From assembly GCA_026993275.1 (NCBI GenBank), contig JALWUB010000384.1:1-13528 (forward strand): 13,528 nucleotides of DNA, written 5' to 3'. The notes beneath the pieces were generated by a model. That model saw only the letters and a program-made list of their open reading frames with translations, did not search any database and was not told the DNA's origin. Below, piece after piece: positions 1 through 6,858 of this stretch. Source of the stretch: Robiginitomaculum sp. (GTDB lineage Bacteria; Pseudomonadota; Alphaproteobacteria; Caulobacterales; Maricaulaceae). Within the stretch, counting starts at the first letter, position 1. The number at the start of each line of letters is the position of its first letter. A program made the translations under genes and the position numbers.

Positions 1-779
1 TCACAGGACAACGCCACGCTATCCCCCACATGCACGGCCCCCAAGTGCGGCTCGGGCACAAAGAAGCGGATACGCACCTGCTCTGGCGGCAACAGGGCCA
101 CAACCGGCTGCGCAGGTCCGGCCATCTCGCCAGTGCGCCGCATGACCGATTGCACCACTGCGTTTTCAGGCGCGCGGACGGTGAGATCAGCCAGAAAGGT
201 TTGTGCTTCTGCCAGCTGCGCCTGCTTGGCCAGCACATCGCTCTGTGCCGCCTTGATGGTGTTTTCGCGCGCCGCCGCGCGGACCAGGGCGAGGCGGGCC
301 TGCTGTGCTTTCAGCACCGCCCTGGCCTCAGCCAATACCGCATTATCCCTATCCAGCCGTGCTTGCGGCGCCTGTCCCGCTGCCACCAGCGCTGCCGAGC
401 GGGCCTGATTGGCTTGCGCCAGGTGCATGGCCGCGGCCGCTTGCGCGACGGCCTGGCGGGCAGCGGCAATGTCTTCCTTGCGCCCTCCGGCCTGCAAGTC
501 CGCCAGCCGGGCCTGTGCTGCCGCCAGATTGGCGCGGGCCTGGGCAAGGCGGGCCTGAGCCGCGCTGTCATCAAGACGGAACAGCATGCCTTCGGCCTTG
601 ACCTGTCCGCCTTCCGCCACAGCCAGGCGCGCGATGGGGCCTTGGGTGCGCGGCGCCATGTAGAGCAACCGCCCCTCGGCATAGCCCTGCCAGGACAAGG
701 GCTGATCTTGCGGTGCATTGCGGCAGGCCGCCAGCAACACTGCGCCCAGGCACAGCGCTCCAGCAATCGCGTGTCTCAT
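1..779 (-). CDS. HlyD-family membrane fusion lipoprotein (YbhG-like), 3' end cut by window edge
   Basis: This is the periplasmic adaptor of a probable ABC-type exporter. About 259 codons are visible and the frame is still open at base 1. The N-terminus is a lipoprotein signal: a hydrophobic stretch ending in lipobox LAAC with Cys19, which predicts an inner-membrane lipid anchor. It is followed by the first half of the biotinyl-lipoyl-like domain (LAVAEGGQVKAEGMLFRLDD, about residues 52-71), a long Ala/Gln/Arg-rich helical hairpin (about 72-195), then the returning lipoyl half (LTVRAPENAVVQSV) and the start of the beta-barrel. Start ATG at 779 has SD GGAGG (787-791) 7 nt upstream and overlaps the upstream tetR stop as ATGA, so the two are translationally coupled. 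The order TetR then HlyD matches the known cecR-ybhG arrangement, which continues with an ABC ATPase and two permeases; that continuation is inferred. The transported substrate is unknown. Confidence 0.88.
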   Translation of the reverse strand, partial: MRHAIAGALCLGAVLLAACRNAPQDQPLSWQGYAEGRLLYMAPRTQGPIARLAVAEGGQVKAEGMLFRLDDSAAQARLAQARANLAAAQARLADLQAGGRKEDIAAARQAVAQAAAAMHLAQANQARSAALVAAGQAPQARLDRDNAVLAEARAVLKAQQARLALVRAAARENTIKAAQSDVLAKQAQLAEAQTFLADLTVRAPENAVVQSVMRRTGEMAGPAQPVVALLPPEQVRIRFFVPEPHLGAVHVGDSVALSC

Positions 780-1426
780 CGCCTAGCCTCCGTTTTGACG
801 CCATTCAGAAAAATGTCCACGTGCTGACCGGCCAGTATGTGCGGGTGGAGCGGGGTATCATCGGGGCGCGCAAATACGGTGCTCCAGATGGCCTGCAACA
901 GCACCGTCGCGATCAGAGAGCGGGCCGCCAGCGCCGGATCAAGCGGGCGGAACTCCCTTGCCCTGATCCCCCGCTGGATCAGGCTGGTGATCGCGCCGAG
1001 GCCGGCCTCGATCACCCGTTCGCGGTAATGTTGCGCTAGATGCGGAAACCGTCCGGCCTCGCCAATCACCAGCAAGGGCACAGCAGCGACATCCGGGTCA
1101 GCAAGGCGCGTTGCCGCCAGTTCCAGCATGGTCTGCAAAAGCGGCGCGACCGGTCCTTCAGGCGCAGATGCGGCCATGGCCTCAAGCTGCGTCGCCACCG
1201 GCGCCATGGCGCGTTCGATCAAGGCTTCCAGCAAAGCAGTCTTGCTGTCGAAATAAAGATAGATCGTGCCCTTGGATATGCCCGCTTTTCTGGCGACATC
1301 ATCCATGCGGGTTTGCGCAAAGCCGCGCGCGCAAAACACCCGCAAGGCCGCGTCGAGAATTTGCTTTGGCCGCTCTTCAGGCTGCCGCGTCCAACGCTTT
1401 GATGCTGTGTGCCTGGGCGTGGTCAT
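776..1426 (-). CDS. TetR/AcrR-family transcriptional regulator
   Basis: This is a one-component repressor of 216 residues, the usual TetR size. An N-terminal three-helix DNA-binding domain (about residues 15-62) carries the family HTH signature TRMDDVARKAGISKGTIYLY and the following YFDSK. The C-terminal all-helical part (about 80-216) is the ligand-binding and dimer region, with VLLQAIWSTVFA near the end. I place the start at ATG 1426, which has AGGG 9 nt upstream; an in-frame ATG at 1450 would add eight residues and has no clear SD. It shares an ATGA overlap with the downstream HlyD adaptor gene, and a palindrome sits in its own promoter, so it probably represses itself and the efflux genes until a toxic ligand binds. 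The family is sure; the ligand cannot be read from sequence. Confidence 0.93.
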   Translation of the reverse strand: MTTPRHTASKRWTRQPEERPKQILDAALRVFCARGFAQTRMDDVARKAGISKGTIYLYFDSKTALLEALIERAMAPVATQLEAMAASAPEGPVAPLLQTMLELAATRLADPDVAAVPLLVIGEAGRFPHLAQHYRERVIEAGLGAITSLIQRGIRAREFRPLDPALAARSLIATVLLQAIWSTVFARPDDTPLHPHILAGQHVDIFLNGVKTEARR

Positions 1427-1573
1427 GCTCTCATTCCCTGATGTGCTCATGTACACAACACACACAGGCAACAAGGCGAGCCAAGAAGTTAAACATAAGG
1501 AATTACCGTGTGTTGCGGCATATTTTTCATACGAAATTGCGCCGCGCCTCTCCTGTGGGTGCGCCTCTTCTGC

Positions 1574-1604
1574 ATTATATAACTGACCAGTCAGTTATAT
1601 GCAA
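1574..1604 (-). promoter_or_regulatory. Promoter of the tetR-hlyD operon
   Basis: Reading the minus strand, -35 TTGCAT (1604-1599) is followed after 17 nt by TATATA (1581-1576), or after 19 nt by a perfect TATAAT (1579-1574). It points toward tetR and implies a leader of about 140 nt. The spacer contains the palindrome 1577-1600. This is a motif match only; the start site is inferred. Confidence 0.6.
1577..1600. promoter_or_regulatory. Probable TetR operator (perfect 11-bp inverted repeat)
   Basis: Left arm ATATAACTGAC (1577-1587), 2-nt spacer CA, right arm GTCAGTTATAT (1590-1600), with no mismatch. The core TGACCAGTCA resembles operators of other TetR/AcrR repressors. Its position between the -35 and -10 of the tetR promoter would let a bound dimer block RNA polymerase. 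Assignment to this TetR rests on proximity and symmetry. Confidence 0.75.
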
Positions 1605-2313
1605 GGGAAAACAACGAGCGAGTGTGGATAGCGGGAAGGGCCACGATAAGGGTATAAAGGTAGGTACTGAAGTCATGGGCCGCACTGGCATGCCAGGAGC
1701 AAGCAATGAGAATGGGCATATACGCCTTTGCGGCCAACCCCTGTGCTGTTGGCCTATGCGCAGGACCAGGACACCCTCATCAGCTCAGTTTCCGTATTTC
1801 GTTTTGGTCTCAGATCTTGGCGTTTAGGATGACGATGAGTCTTTGCATGATGGTAGTTATGGCGCCAACAGAGTTTTTGCCATTCTGGATCATTTTCCGG
1901 CAGCTTTGTTTCAACCCCTAATGGAAAACTCGACAATCAACATGACAATAAGTGCGGGATAGAACCTTTTCAGCATATTGGTGGGCACCATTATAGGAAA
2001 AGATCGGGAATCATTGCGGATTGTGTCATGCGGCCGCGAGGAGCCTGATGTCATTGATGGTGTTTGACTTCACCGTGGGTGTTCTACGCCATCGGGAGCA
2101 TAGTATCGAAGGTATTGCATGCCTTGAAGAGAGCTCATAGCCGCATTCTTGAGCATTGTATTGCAATGTTGCGTGCCAGAAACTGTCTCCTGATGTTCGG
2201 CAATGCGCAACAGTGCCGCGCCCCGCGCATCATATCATCTGGGCAAGCCCCCCTGTTTGTGCCCTGCACCCTTGGAACTCTGCCGGGGCGCCAAAGTTGA
2301 TGCACCGTGCCCC
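1605..2313. other. Gene-free stretch between tetR promoter and rpmI promoter
   Basis: About 700 bp with no recognisable gene, RNA or mobile element. It looks less GC-rich than its surroundings, and stops interrupt all frames. Two short plus-strand ORFs have plausible SDs: 1706-1921 (71 codons, AGGAG 6 nt upstream, hydrophobic C-terminal half) and 2048-2140 (30 codons, GAGGAG 4 nt upstream). Neither resembles a family I know. The minus strand has a 60-codon basic ORF (1936-1754) that could be debris of an older gene, but I could not match it to a transposase. It may be decayed coding DNA or a long regulatory region. Confidence 0.4.
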
Positions 2314-2341
2314 TTGCAATCCCCTGCCCGGCGCGTATAAA
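2314..2341 (+). promoter_or_regulatory. Putative sigma-70 promoter of rpmI-rplT
   Basis: TTGCAA (2314-2319), 16-nt spacer, TATAAA (2336-2341). It lies about 90 nt upstream of the rpmI start, leaving a leader of roughly 80 nt, and is the best promoter-like pair I found ahead of this cluster. Motif match only. Confidence 0.45.
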
Positions 2342-2396
2342 CCGCGCTTCGCGATCCGTCGGGCCGATGGCATGCCTTGCGGGTTGTCATGCACCC

Positions 2397-2412
2397 TTTC
2401 GCTCTGGCGAAA
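2397..2412 (+). promoter_or_regulatory. Small hairpin just upstream of the rpmI SD
   Basis: TTTCGC (2397-2402), loop TCTG, GCGAAA (2407-2412): a perfect 6-bp stem ending 4 nt before AAGGAG (2417-2422). bL20 is known to repress rpmI-rplT translation by binding the leader mRNA in Escherichia coli and Bacillus. This hairpin could belong to such a control region, but that is inference. Confidence 0.35.
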
Positions 2413-2428
2413 CATCAAGGAGAGCAAA

Positions 2429-2626
2429 ATGCCCAAGTTGAAGACCAAGAGCGGTGTGAAGAAACGCTTCAAGCTCACCGCCACCGGCAAGGTCAAAAGC
2501 GCCCAGTCCGGCAAACGCCATGGCATGATCAAGCGCACGCCCAAGCAGATCCGCAACAAGCGCGGCACCGATACGCTTGAGCCCGCTGACGCCAAAATCA
2601 TCAAGAAATTCATGCCCTATGGCTGA
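2429..2626 (+). CDS. rpmI: 50S ribosomal protein bL35
   Basis: Component of the large ribosomal subunit. It has 65 residues, the normal length, and is very basic. It shows the family hallmarks: N-terminal [15 protein letters not shown], the central [20 protein letters not shown] and the C-terminal end [12 protein letters not shown] 2429 is preceded by AAGGAG (2417-2422) with 6-nt spacing, so the start is secure even though the frame stays open further upstream. rplT follows after 50 nt, the conserved pairing of these two genes. In many bacteria infC lies directly upstream; here that position holds non-coding DNA, so transcription probably starts at the local promoter near 2314-2341. Confidence 0.98.
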   Translation: MPKLKTKSGVKKRFKLTATGKVKSAQSGKRHGMIKRTPKQIRNKRGTDTLEPADAKIIKKFMPYG

Positions 2627-2676
2627 TTACCGCCCCGGCGGCTGATCAGGACAGACATTCTCAAGGAGCGCAAACC

Positions 2677-3033
2677 ATGTCACGCGTAAAACGGGGCGTT
2701 ACCAGCCACGCCCGTCACAAAAAGGTGCTGGACAAGGCCAAGGGCTATCGCGGTGCCCGCAAAAACACCATCAAGGTGGCCAAACAGGCCGTCGACAAGG
2801 CCGGGCAATACGCCTACCGCGACCGCAAGGTGCGCAAGCGCAATTTCCGCAAACTGTGGATTCAGCGCATCAATGCTGCAGCCCGGGCCAATGGCCTGAC
2901 CTATGCACGGCTGATCAACGGCCTGACCAAGGCCGGGGTCGAGGTCGATCGCAAGGTCATGTCTGACCTGGCCATCCGCGAACCTGCTGCGTTTACCGCC
3001 CTGGTGGAAAAGGCCAAGGCGGCGCTGGCGTAA
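2677..3033 (+). CDS. rplT: 50S ribosomal protein bL20
   Basis: Binds 23S rRNA early in assembly of the large subunit, and in several bacteria also represses its own operon. It has 118 residues, the standard length. The N-terminal basic extension ([24 protein letters not shown], written here as a span from residue 1) carries the conserved HARHKK and [10 protein letters not shown] elements; [26 protein letters not shown] and [24 protein letters not shown] follow, also typical (these are residues about 47-101). ATG 2677 has AAGGAG (2663-2668) 8 nt upstream. It lies 50 nt after rpmI and 239 nt before pheS, a gap longer than usual because it contains a 70-bp palindromic element. Confidence 0.98.
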   Translation: MSRVKRGVTSHARHKKVLDKAKGYRGARKNTIKVAKQAVDKAGQYAYRDRKVRKRNFRKLWIQRINAAARANGLTYARLINGLTKAGVEVDRKVMSDLAIREPAAFTALVEKAKAALA

Positions 3034-3057
3034 GGCCAAATCTGTTTTGGAGCTTTT

Positions 3058-3086
3058 CCACTGAACCCCCGCTTCCGGGGCAGTGG
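3058..3086 (+). promoter_or_regulatory. Hairpin 24 nt after rplT
   Basis: Outer stem CCACTG (3058-3063) with CAGTGG (3081-3086), inner CCCC (3066-3069) with GGGG (3077-3080). No T-run follows, so it is not a classic intrinsic terminator. It may stabilise the rpmI-rplT message or reduce read-through into pheST. Confidence 0.4.
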
Positions 3087-3148
3087 CTCCGTGCGCGCAA
3101 ATCTGCTAGTTCCGTTTGCAAGACGTTGGGCCTGGCGCTTGCAATAAC

Positions 3149-3218
3149 GTGTCATCCCGGCCTTGAGCCGGGATCCACAGATCCCGGATAATTTCTGACG
3201 AAATTTCCGGGATGACAC
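3149..3218. repeat. REP/MITE-like palindromic element
   Basis: A 70-bp element bounded by perfect 12-bp inverted repeats, GTGTCATCCCGG (3149-3160) and CCGGGATGACAC (3207-3218). Inside, CCGGGATC (3168-3175) pairs with GATCCCGG (3180-3187) around a CACA loop, and AATTTC (3190-3195) with GAAATT (3200-3205) around TGAC. CCGGGAT (3168-3174) can instead pair with ATCCCGG (3154-3160), giving alternative folds. Elements starting GTCATCCCGG are, to my knowledge, abundant in intergenic DNA of Alphaproteobacteria. No target-site duplication is evident. Confidence 0.75.
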
Positions 3219-3240
3219 TGAAGAGCAAGGGGTCGGTGCA

Positions 3241-3273
3241 ATGTCATGCAAATGTTTTAGCCCGAGGCCATGA
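3241..3273 (+). CDS. Possible 10-residue leader peptide overlapping pheS
   Basis: Short [13 protein letters not shown] with SD-like AAGGGG (3227-3232) 8 nt upstream. Its TGA (3271-3273) overlaps the tandem ATGs at the pheS start, so termination could hand ribosomes to pheS. It has only one Phe codon, unlike the Phe-rich pheM leader of Escherichia coli, so classical attenuation is unlikely. Chance occurrence remains possible. Confidence 0.25.
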   Translation: MSCKCFSPRP

Positions 3274-4376
3274 TGGACGACACCAAAGAACTCGAAGACG
3301 AAATCAGCGCCGCCATTGAGGCCGCTGCCGACGAGGCCGCGCTGGAGGCGGTGCGCGTCGCGGCGCTGGGCAAGAAGGGCAAGGTCAGCCTCTTGATGCG
3401 CGGGCTTGGCAAGATGAGCCCGGAGGAGCGCAAGACCGCTGGCCCGGCCCTGAATGCGCTCAAGACCCGCCTGGGCGAACTGATCGCGGCGCGCAAAGAG
3501 GAACTGGCGGCCAAGGCGCTGGAAGCGCGGCTGGAAGCGGAGCGCGTGGACATCACCCTGCCGGCCCGGCCCCGGCCCCAGGGGGCCATTCACCCGGTCA
3601 GCCAGGTCATGGACGAAGTCGCGGTCATCTTTGGCGACATGGGTTTTGTCGTCGCCGAAGGACCGGACATCGAGGACGATTTTCACAATTTCACCGCCCT
3701 CAACTTCCCCCCCGGCCACCCGGCGCGGGACGAGCACGACACCTTCTTTTTGCGCGGGCAGAAAGACGGTGCGCCCATGGTGCTGCGCACCCACACCAGC
3801 CCGGTGCAAATCCGCACCATGACGGCGGCGGTGGAAAAGGCGCGCAAGGGCGGCGCGCCGCTGGAGCCCATCCGCATCATTGCGCCGGGGCGCACCTACC
3901 GCTGTGATTCCGATCAGACCCACACGCCGATGTTCCACCAGGTCGAAGGGCTGGTGATCGACCGCGAGACCCACATGGGCCACCTCAAGGGCTGCCTCGC
4001 CGATTTTGCCGCCACCTATTTCGAGCGCCCGGTGAAAACCCGCTTTCGCCCGCACCATTTTCCCTTCACCGAGCCCAGCGCCGAAATGGACATTGGCTAT
4101 AGCCGCAAGGGCAATGAAATCATCATCGGCGAGGGCAATGCCTGGATGGAAATCCTGGGCTGCGGCATGGTCCACCCCAATGTGCTCAAGGCCGTGGGCA
4201 TAGACCCGGACGAATACCAGGGCTTCGCCTTCGGCATGGGCATAGACCGCCTCGCCATGCTCAAATACGGCATTCCGGACCTGCGTGATTTCTTTGCCGC
4301 CGATGCAAGGTGGCTGAAGCACTACGGCTTCTCGCCCCTGCTGCAACCCAATCTGGCCACGGGGCTGAGCGGATGA
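3273..4376 (+). CDS. pheS: Phenylalanine-tRNA ligase alpha subunit
   Basis: Catalytic subunit of the cytoplasmic alpha2-beta2 enzyme that charges tRNA(Phe) with phenylalanine using ATP. The product has 367 residues, within the usual range, and is a class II synthetase. An N-terminal helical coiled-coil arm (about 1-90) for tRNA binding precedes the catalytic core. Core landmarks are [12 protein letters not shown] (about 104-115), motif 2 [20 protein letters not shown] (about 207-226) and motif 3 [19 protein letters not shown] (about 320-338), including the class II arginine. Two tandem ATGs exist, at 3270 and 3273; GAGG (3264-3267) is 5 nt from the second and only 2 nt from the first, so I prefer 3273. 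pheT follows after 82 nt. Confidence 0.97.
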   Translation: MDDTKELEDEISAAIEAAADEAALEAVRVAALGKKGKVSLLMRGLGKMSPEERKTAGPALNALKTRLGELIAARKEELAAKALEARLEAERVDITLPARPRPQGAIHPVSQVMDEVAVIFGDMGFVVAEGPDIEDDFHNFTALNFPPGHPARDEHDTFFLRGQKDGAPMVLRTHTSPVQIRTMTAAVEKARKGGAPLEPIRIIAPGRTYRCDSDQTHTPMFHQVEGLVIDRETHMGHLKGCLADFAATYFERPVKTRFRPHHFPFTEPSAEMDIGYSRKGNEIIIGEGNAWMEILGCGMVHPNVLKAVGIDPDEYQGFAFGMGIDRLAMLKYGIPDLRDFFAADARWLKHYGFSPLLQPNLATGLSG

Positions 4377-4394
4377 TGCCGGCGCAACGGAACA

Positions 4395-4428
4395 CCCCCA
4401 CCGCCCCTGACGGGGCGGCCGGTGGGGG
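4395..4428 (+). promoter_or_regulatory. Strong GC hairpin between pheS and pheT
   Basis: CCCCCACC (4395-4402) pairs with GGTGGGGG (4421-4428); GCCCC (4403-4407) pairs with GGGGC (4412-4416) around loop TGAC; GGCC is bulged on the 3' side. An alternative register gives a perfect 7-bp stem. No T-tract follows. It begins 19 nt after the pheS stop and may act as an mRNA stabiliser, partial terminator or processing site setting the ratio of the subunits; that role is inferred. Confidence 0.55.
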
Positions 4429-4458
4429 AGTCAGCCGCCAAAAGAATGAGAAAGATCA

Positions 4459-6843
4459 ATGAAATTCACCCTCTCCTGGCTGAAAGACCATCTCGATACC
4501 TCTGCCACCCTCGACGAAATCGTCGAGGCCATGACCATGGCCGGGCTGGAGGTGGAAAGTGTCGAGAACCCGGCGCAAAAGCTGGCCGCGTTTTCGGTGG
4601 CCAAATGCGTGGCCGCCGAAAAACACCCGGATGCGGACCGGCTCAAGGTCTGCACGGTGGAAACCAAAGACGGGGTCAAGCAGATCGTTTGCGGGGCCCC
4701 CAATGCCCGCGCCGGGATCTGGGTGATTTATGCGCCGGTGGGATCTTACGTGCCGGGTATTGATGTCACCCTCAAGAAGGCCAAAATCCGCGGCGTCGAA
4801 AGCCACGGCATGATGTGCTCGGCGCGGGAACTGGAAGCCGGCGACGACCATGACGGCATTATCGAGCTCGCGGGCGGGGGCTGGACCGTGGGCGGCGATG
4901 CGGCAGAAGCCCTTGGCCTCGATGACCCGGTGATTGACTTTGAAGTGACCCCCAACCGGCCCGACTGGCTGGGGGTGCGCGGCATTGCCCGCGATCTCGC
5001 CGCTGCCGGGCTCGGCACCCTGAAACCGGACCCCTTGGGCGCGGTGCACGGCAGCTTCCCCTGCCCTGTCGAGATAAAAATTGATGCGCCCGAGGCCTGC
5101 CCCGCTTTTGCCGGGCGCGTGGTGCGCGGGCTGCGCAATGGCCCCTCCCCGGCCTGGCTGCAAAACCGCCTGATCGCCATTGGCCTGCGCCCGATCAGCG
5201 CCCTGGTGGACATCACCAATTACCTCACCTACGACCGCGACCGGCCCCTGCATGTCTATGACGTGGCCAGGCTCTCCGGCCCGGTTCGCGCGCGCTGGGG
5301 CAAAGGCGAACGCTTTGAAGCGCTGGATGGCAAAGAATACGAGGTCACCCCGGCCATGTGCGCCATTGCCGACGATGCGCGGGTGCTGGGCCTTGGCGGT
5401 GTCATGGGCGGCACCTATTCGGGCTGTGACGAAAACACCACCGATGTGCTGATCGAGTGCGCGTATTTTGACCCCAAGATCACCCGCGCCATGGGCCGGG
5501 CCACCGGCATTGAATCAGACGCCAAATACCGCTTTGAGCGCGGCGTCGATCCGGCGTCGCTGATGACCGGCCTGGATGCGGCCACGCAAATGGTGCTGGA
5601 GTTTTGCGGCGGCGAAGCCTCAAAGGCCGTGATGGCGGGCGAGCCGCCCGTGTTCGAGCGCGTCATCGAGTTTCCCGTATCGGAAGTCAAGCGCCTGACC
5701 GGCATGGACCTGGCCGCTGATGACATGAGACACATTCTGCAAAGCCTTGGTTTTGAGGGAGACATGCAGGGCGATGTCTGGCACATCAAGGTGCCAAGCT
5801 GGCGCGGCGATGTGGAGGGCAAGGCCGATCTGGTCGAGGAAATCGCCCGCATTCATGGCTATGACAAGCTGCCTGCCGTCTCCATGCGGCGCGCACCCGG
5901 GGCGGTCAAACCGCTGGCCACGCCCTTGCAAAACCGCGTGCGCCGGGGGCGCCGGGCACTGGCCTCCCTGGGCTATCTGGACGCCGTGACCTGGAGCTTT
6001 TGCTCGCGCGATGAGGCGGCGCTTTTTGGCGGCGGGGCGGATGATCTGGTGCTCGCCAACCCGATTTCATCCGAGCTTGACTGCATGCGCCCGAGCGCGC
6101 TCGTGCACCTAGCCCGCGCGGTGCAAAAAAATGCCGATAGGGGCATATCTGATCTCTCCCTGATCGAGGCCGGGCCGGTCTATCGCGGCATTGCCCCCGA
6201 AGACCAGGCCATCACACTGGCAGGCGCCGTCCATTCCAACCCGCCGCGCCATTGGACCGGCCGCCGCGTGCGCGATGTGTTTGACATCAAGGGCGATGTG
6301 CTGGCAGCGCTTGGCGCCATGGGCGCACCCACCGGCAATCTGCAAACCGGCACACAGACCAGCGCCTACTGGCATCCGGGGCGCTCTGGCGCGCTGCGCC
6401 TGGGGCCAAAGACTCTTCTGGCCGAATTTGGCGAATTGCACCCGGGCATTCTGGCCAAACTGGGCGTCGAAGTCCCGGTGCTGGCTTTCGAGCTGTGGCC
6501 TGAAGCCGTGCCCGCCCGCCGCGCCAAAAGCACCGCCAAAGGGGCTTTGCAGAAAAACGACCTGTTGCCGTTCAGCCGCGATTTTGCCTTTGTGGTCGAT
6601 GCGGATTTGCCTGCAGAAGACCTCGTGCGCGCCGCCAGGGGGGCGGACAAGACGCTGATTGCCGACGTGCGCCTGTTTGATGTCTATCAGGGCCAGGGCG
6701 TGCCAGAAGGCAAAAAGTCCCTGGCCATCGAGGTCATCATCCAGCCCCGGGACACCACCCTGACCGATGCCCAGATCGAAGCCTTGAGCCAGGCCATCAT
6801 CACCAAGGTGCAAAAGGCCACGGGCGGCGTTTTGCGCGCTTGA
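4459..6843 (+). CDS. pheT: Phenylalanine-tRNA ligase beta subunit
   Basis: Large non-catalytic subunit of phenylalanyl-tRNA synthetase; it contributes tRNA binding, subunit assembly and editing of mischarged Tyr-tRNA(Phe). It has 794 residues, full length. It starts with the conserved MKFTLSWLKDHL; an EMAP-II-like tRNA-binding domain follows (about 39-148, with HPDADRLKVC and QIVCGAPNAR). The B3/B4 editing region spans about 210-385 (GLRPISALVDITNYL, GIESDAKYRFERGVDP) and the B5 domain about 400-475. A class II core-like domain comes next, and a C-terminal ferredoxin-fold anticodon-binding domain occupies about 700-794 (PFSRDFAFVVD, DVYQGQGVPEGKKSLA). The SD is weak (GAGAAAGA), so coupling to pheS translation is plausible. 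The stop lies 15 bp from the convergent AsmA-like gene, with no terminator between. Confidence 0.97.
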   Translation: MKFTLSWLKDHLDTSATLDEIVEAMTMAGLEVESVENPAQKLAAFSVAKCVAAEKHPDADRLKVCTVETKDGVKQIVCGAPNARAGIWVIYAPVGSYVPGIDVTLKKAKIRGVESHGMMCSARELEAGDDHDGIIELAGGGWTVGGDAAEALGLDDPVIDFEVTPNRPDWLGVRGIARDLAAAGLGTLKPDPLGAVHGSFPCPVEIKIDAPEACPAFAGRVVRGLRNGPSPAWLQNRLIAIGLRPISALVDITNYLTYDRDRPLHVYDVARLSGPVRARWGKGERFEALDGKEYEVTPAMCAIADDARVLGLGGVMGGTYSGCDENTTDVLIECAYFDPKITRAMGRATGIESDAKYRFERGVDPASLMTGLDAATQMVLEFCGGEASKAVMAGEPPVFERVIEFPVSEVKRLTGMDLAADDMRHILQSLGFEGDMQGDVWHIKVPSWRGDVEGKADLVEEIARIHGYDKLPAVSMRRAPGAVKPLATPLQNRVRRGRRALASLGYLDAVTWSFCSRDEAALFGGGADDLVLANPISSELDCMRPSALVHLARAVQKNADRGISDLSLIEAGPVYRGIAPEDQAITLAGAVHSNPPRHWTGRRVRDVFDIKGDVLAALGAMGAPTGNLQTGTQTSAYWHPGRSGALRLGPKTLLAEFGELHPGILAKLGVEVPVLAFELWPEAVPARRAKSTAKGALQKNDLLPFSRDFAFVVDADLPAEDLVRAARGADKTLIADVRLFDVYQGQGVPEGKKSLAIEVIIQPRDTTLTDAQIEALSQAIITKVQKATGGVLRA

Positions 6844-6858
6844 GGATTGCAAGATAGC

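Noticed and set aside
30..827. 265-codon plus-strand ORF at the left edge
   Set aside because: It is the antisense of the HlyD adaptor, whose lipobox, lipoyl halves and coiled coil are clear on the minus strand.
1754..1936. Basic 60-codon minus-strand ORF as a transposase remnant
   Set aside because: The His/Lys/Arg-rich composition is suggestive, but I could match no transposase motif and saw no inverted repeats around it.
3116..3150. Two TTGCAA...ACGT direct repeats before the palindromic element
   Set aside because: The copies are imperfect and short, and do not align with the ends of the element as a target duplication.
2901..4346. 481-codon minus-strand ORF opposite rplT and pheS
   Set aside because: It is antisense to pheS, which has unambiguous class II synthetase motifs, and has no recognisable domain. 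Long antisense ORFs are expected in GC-rich DNA.
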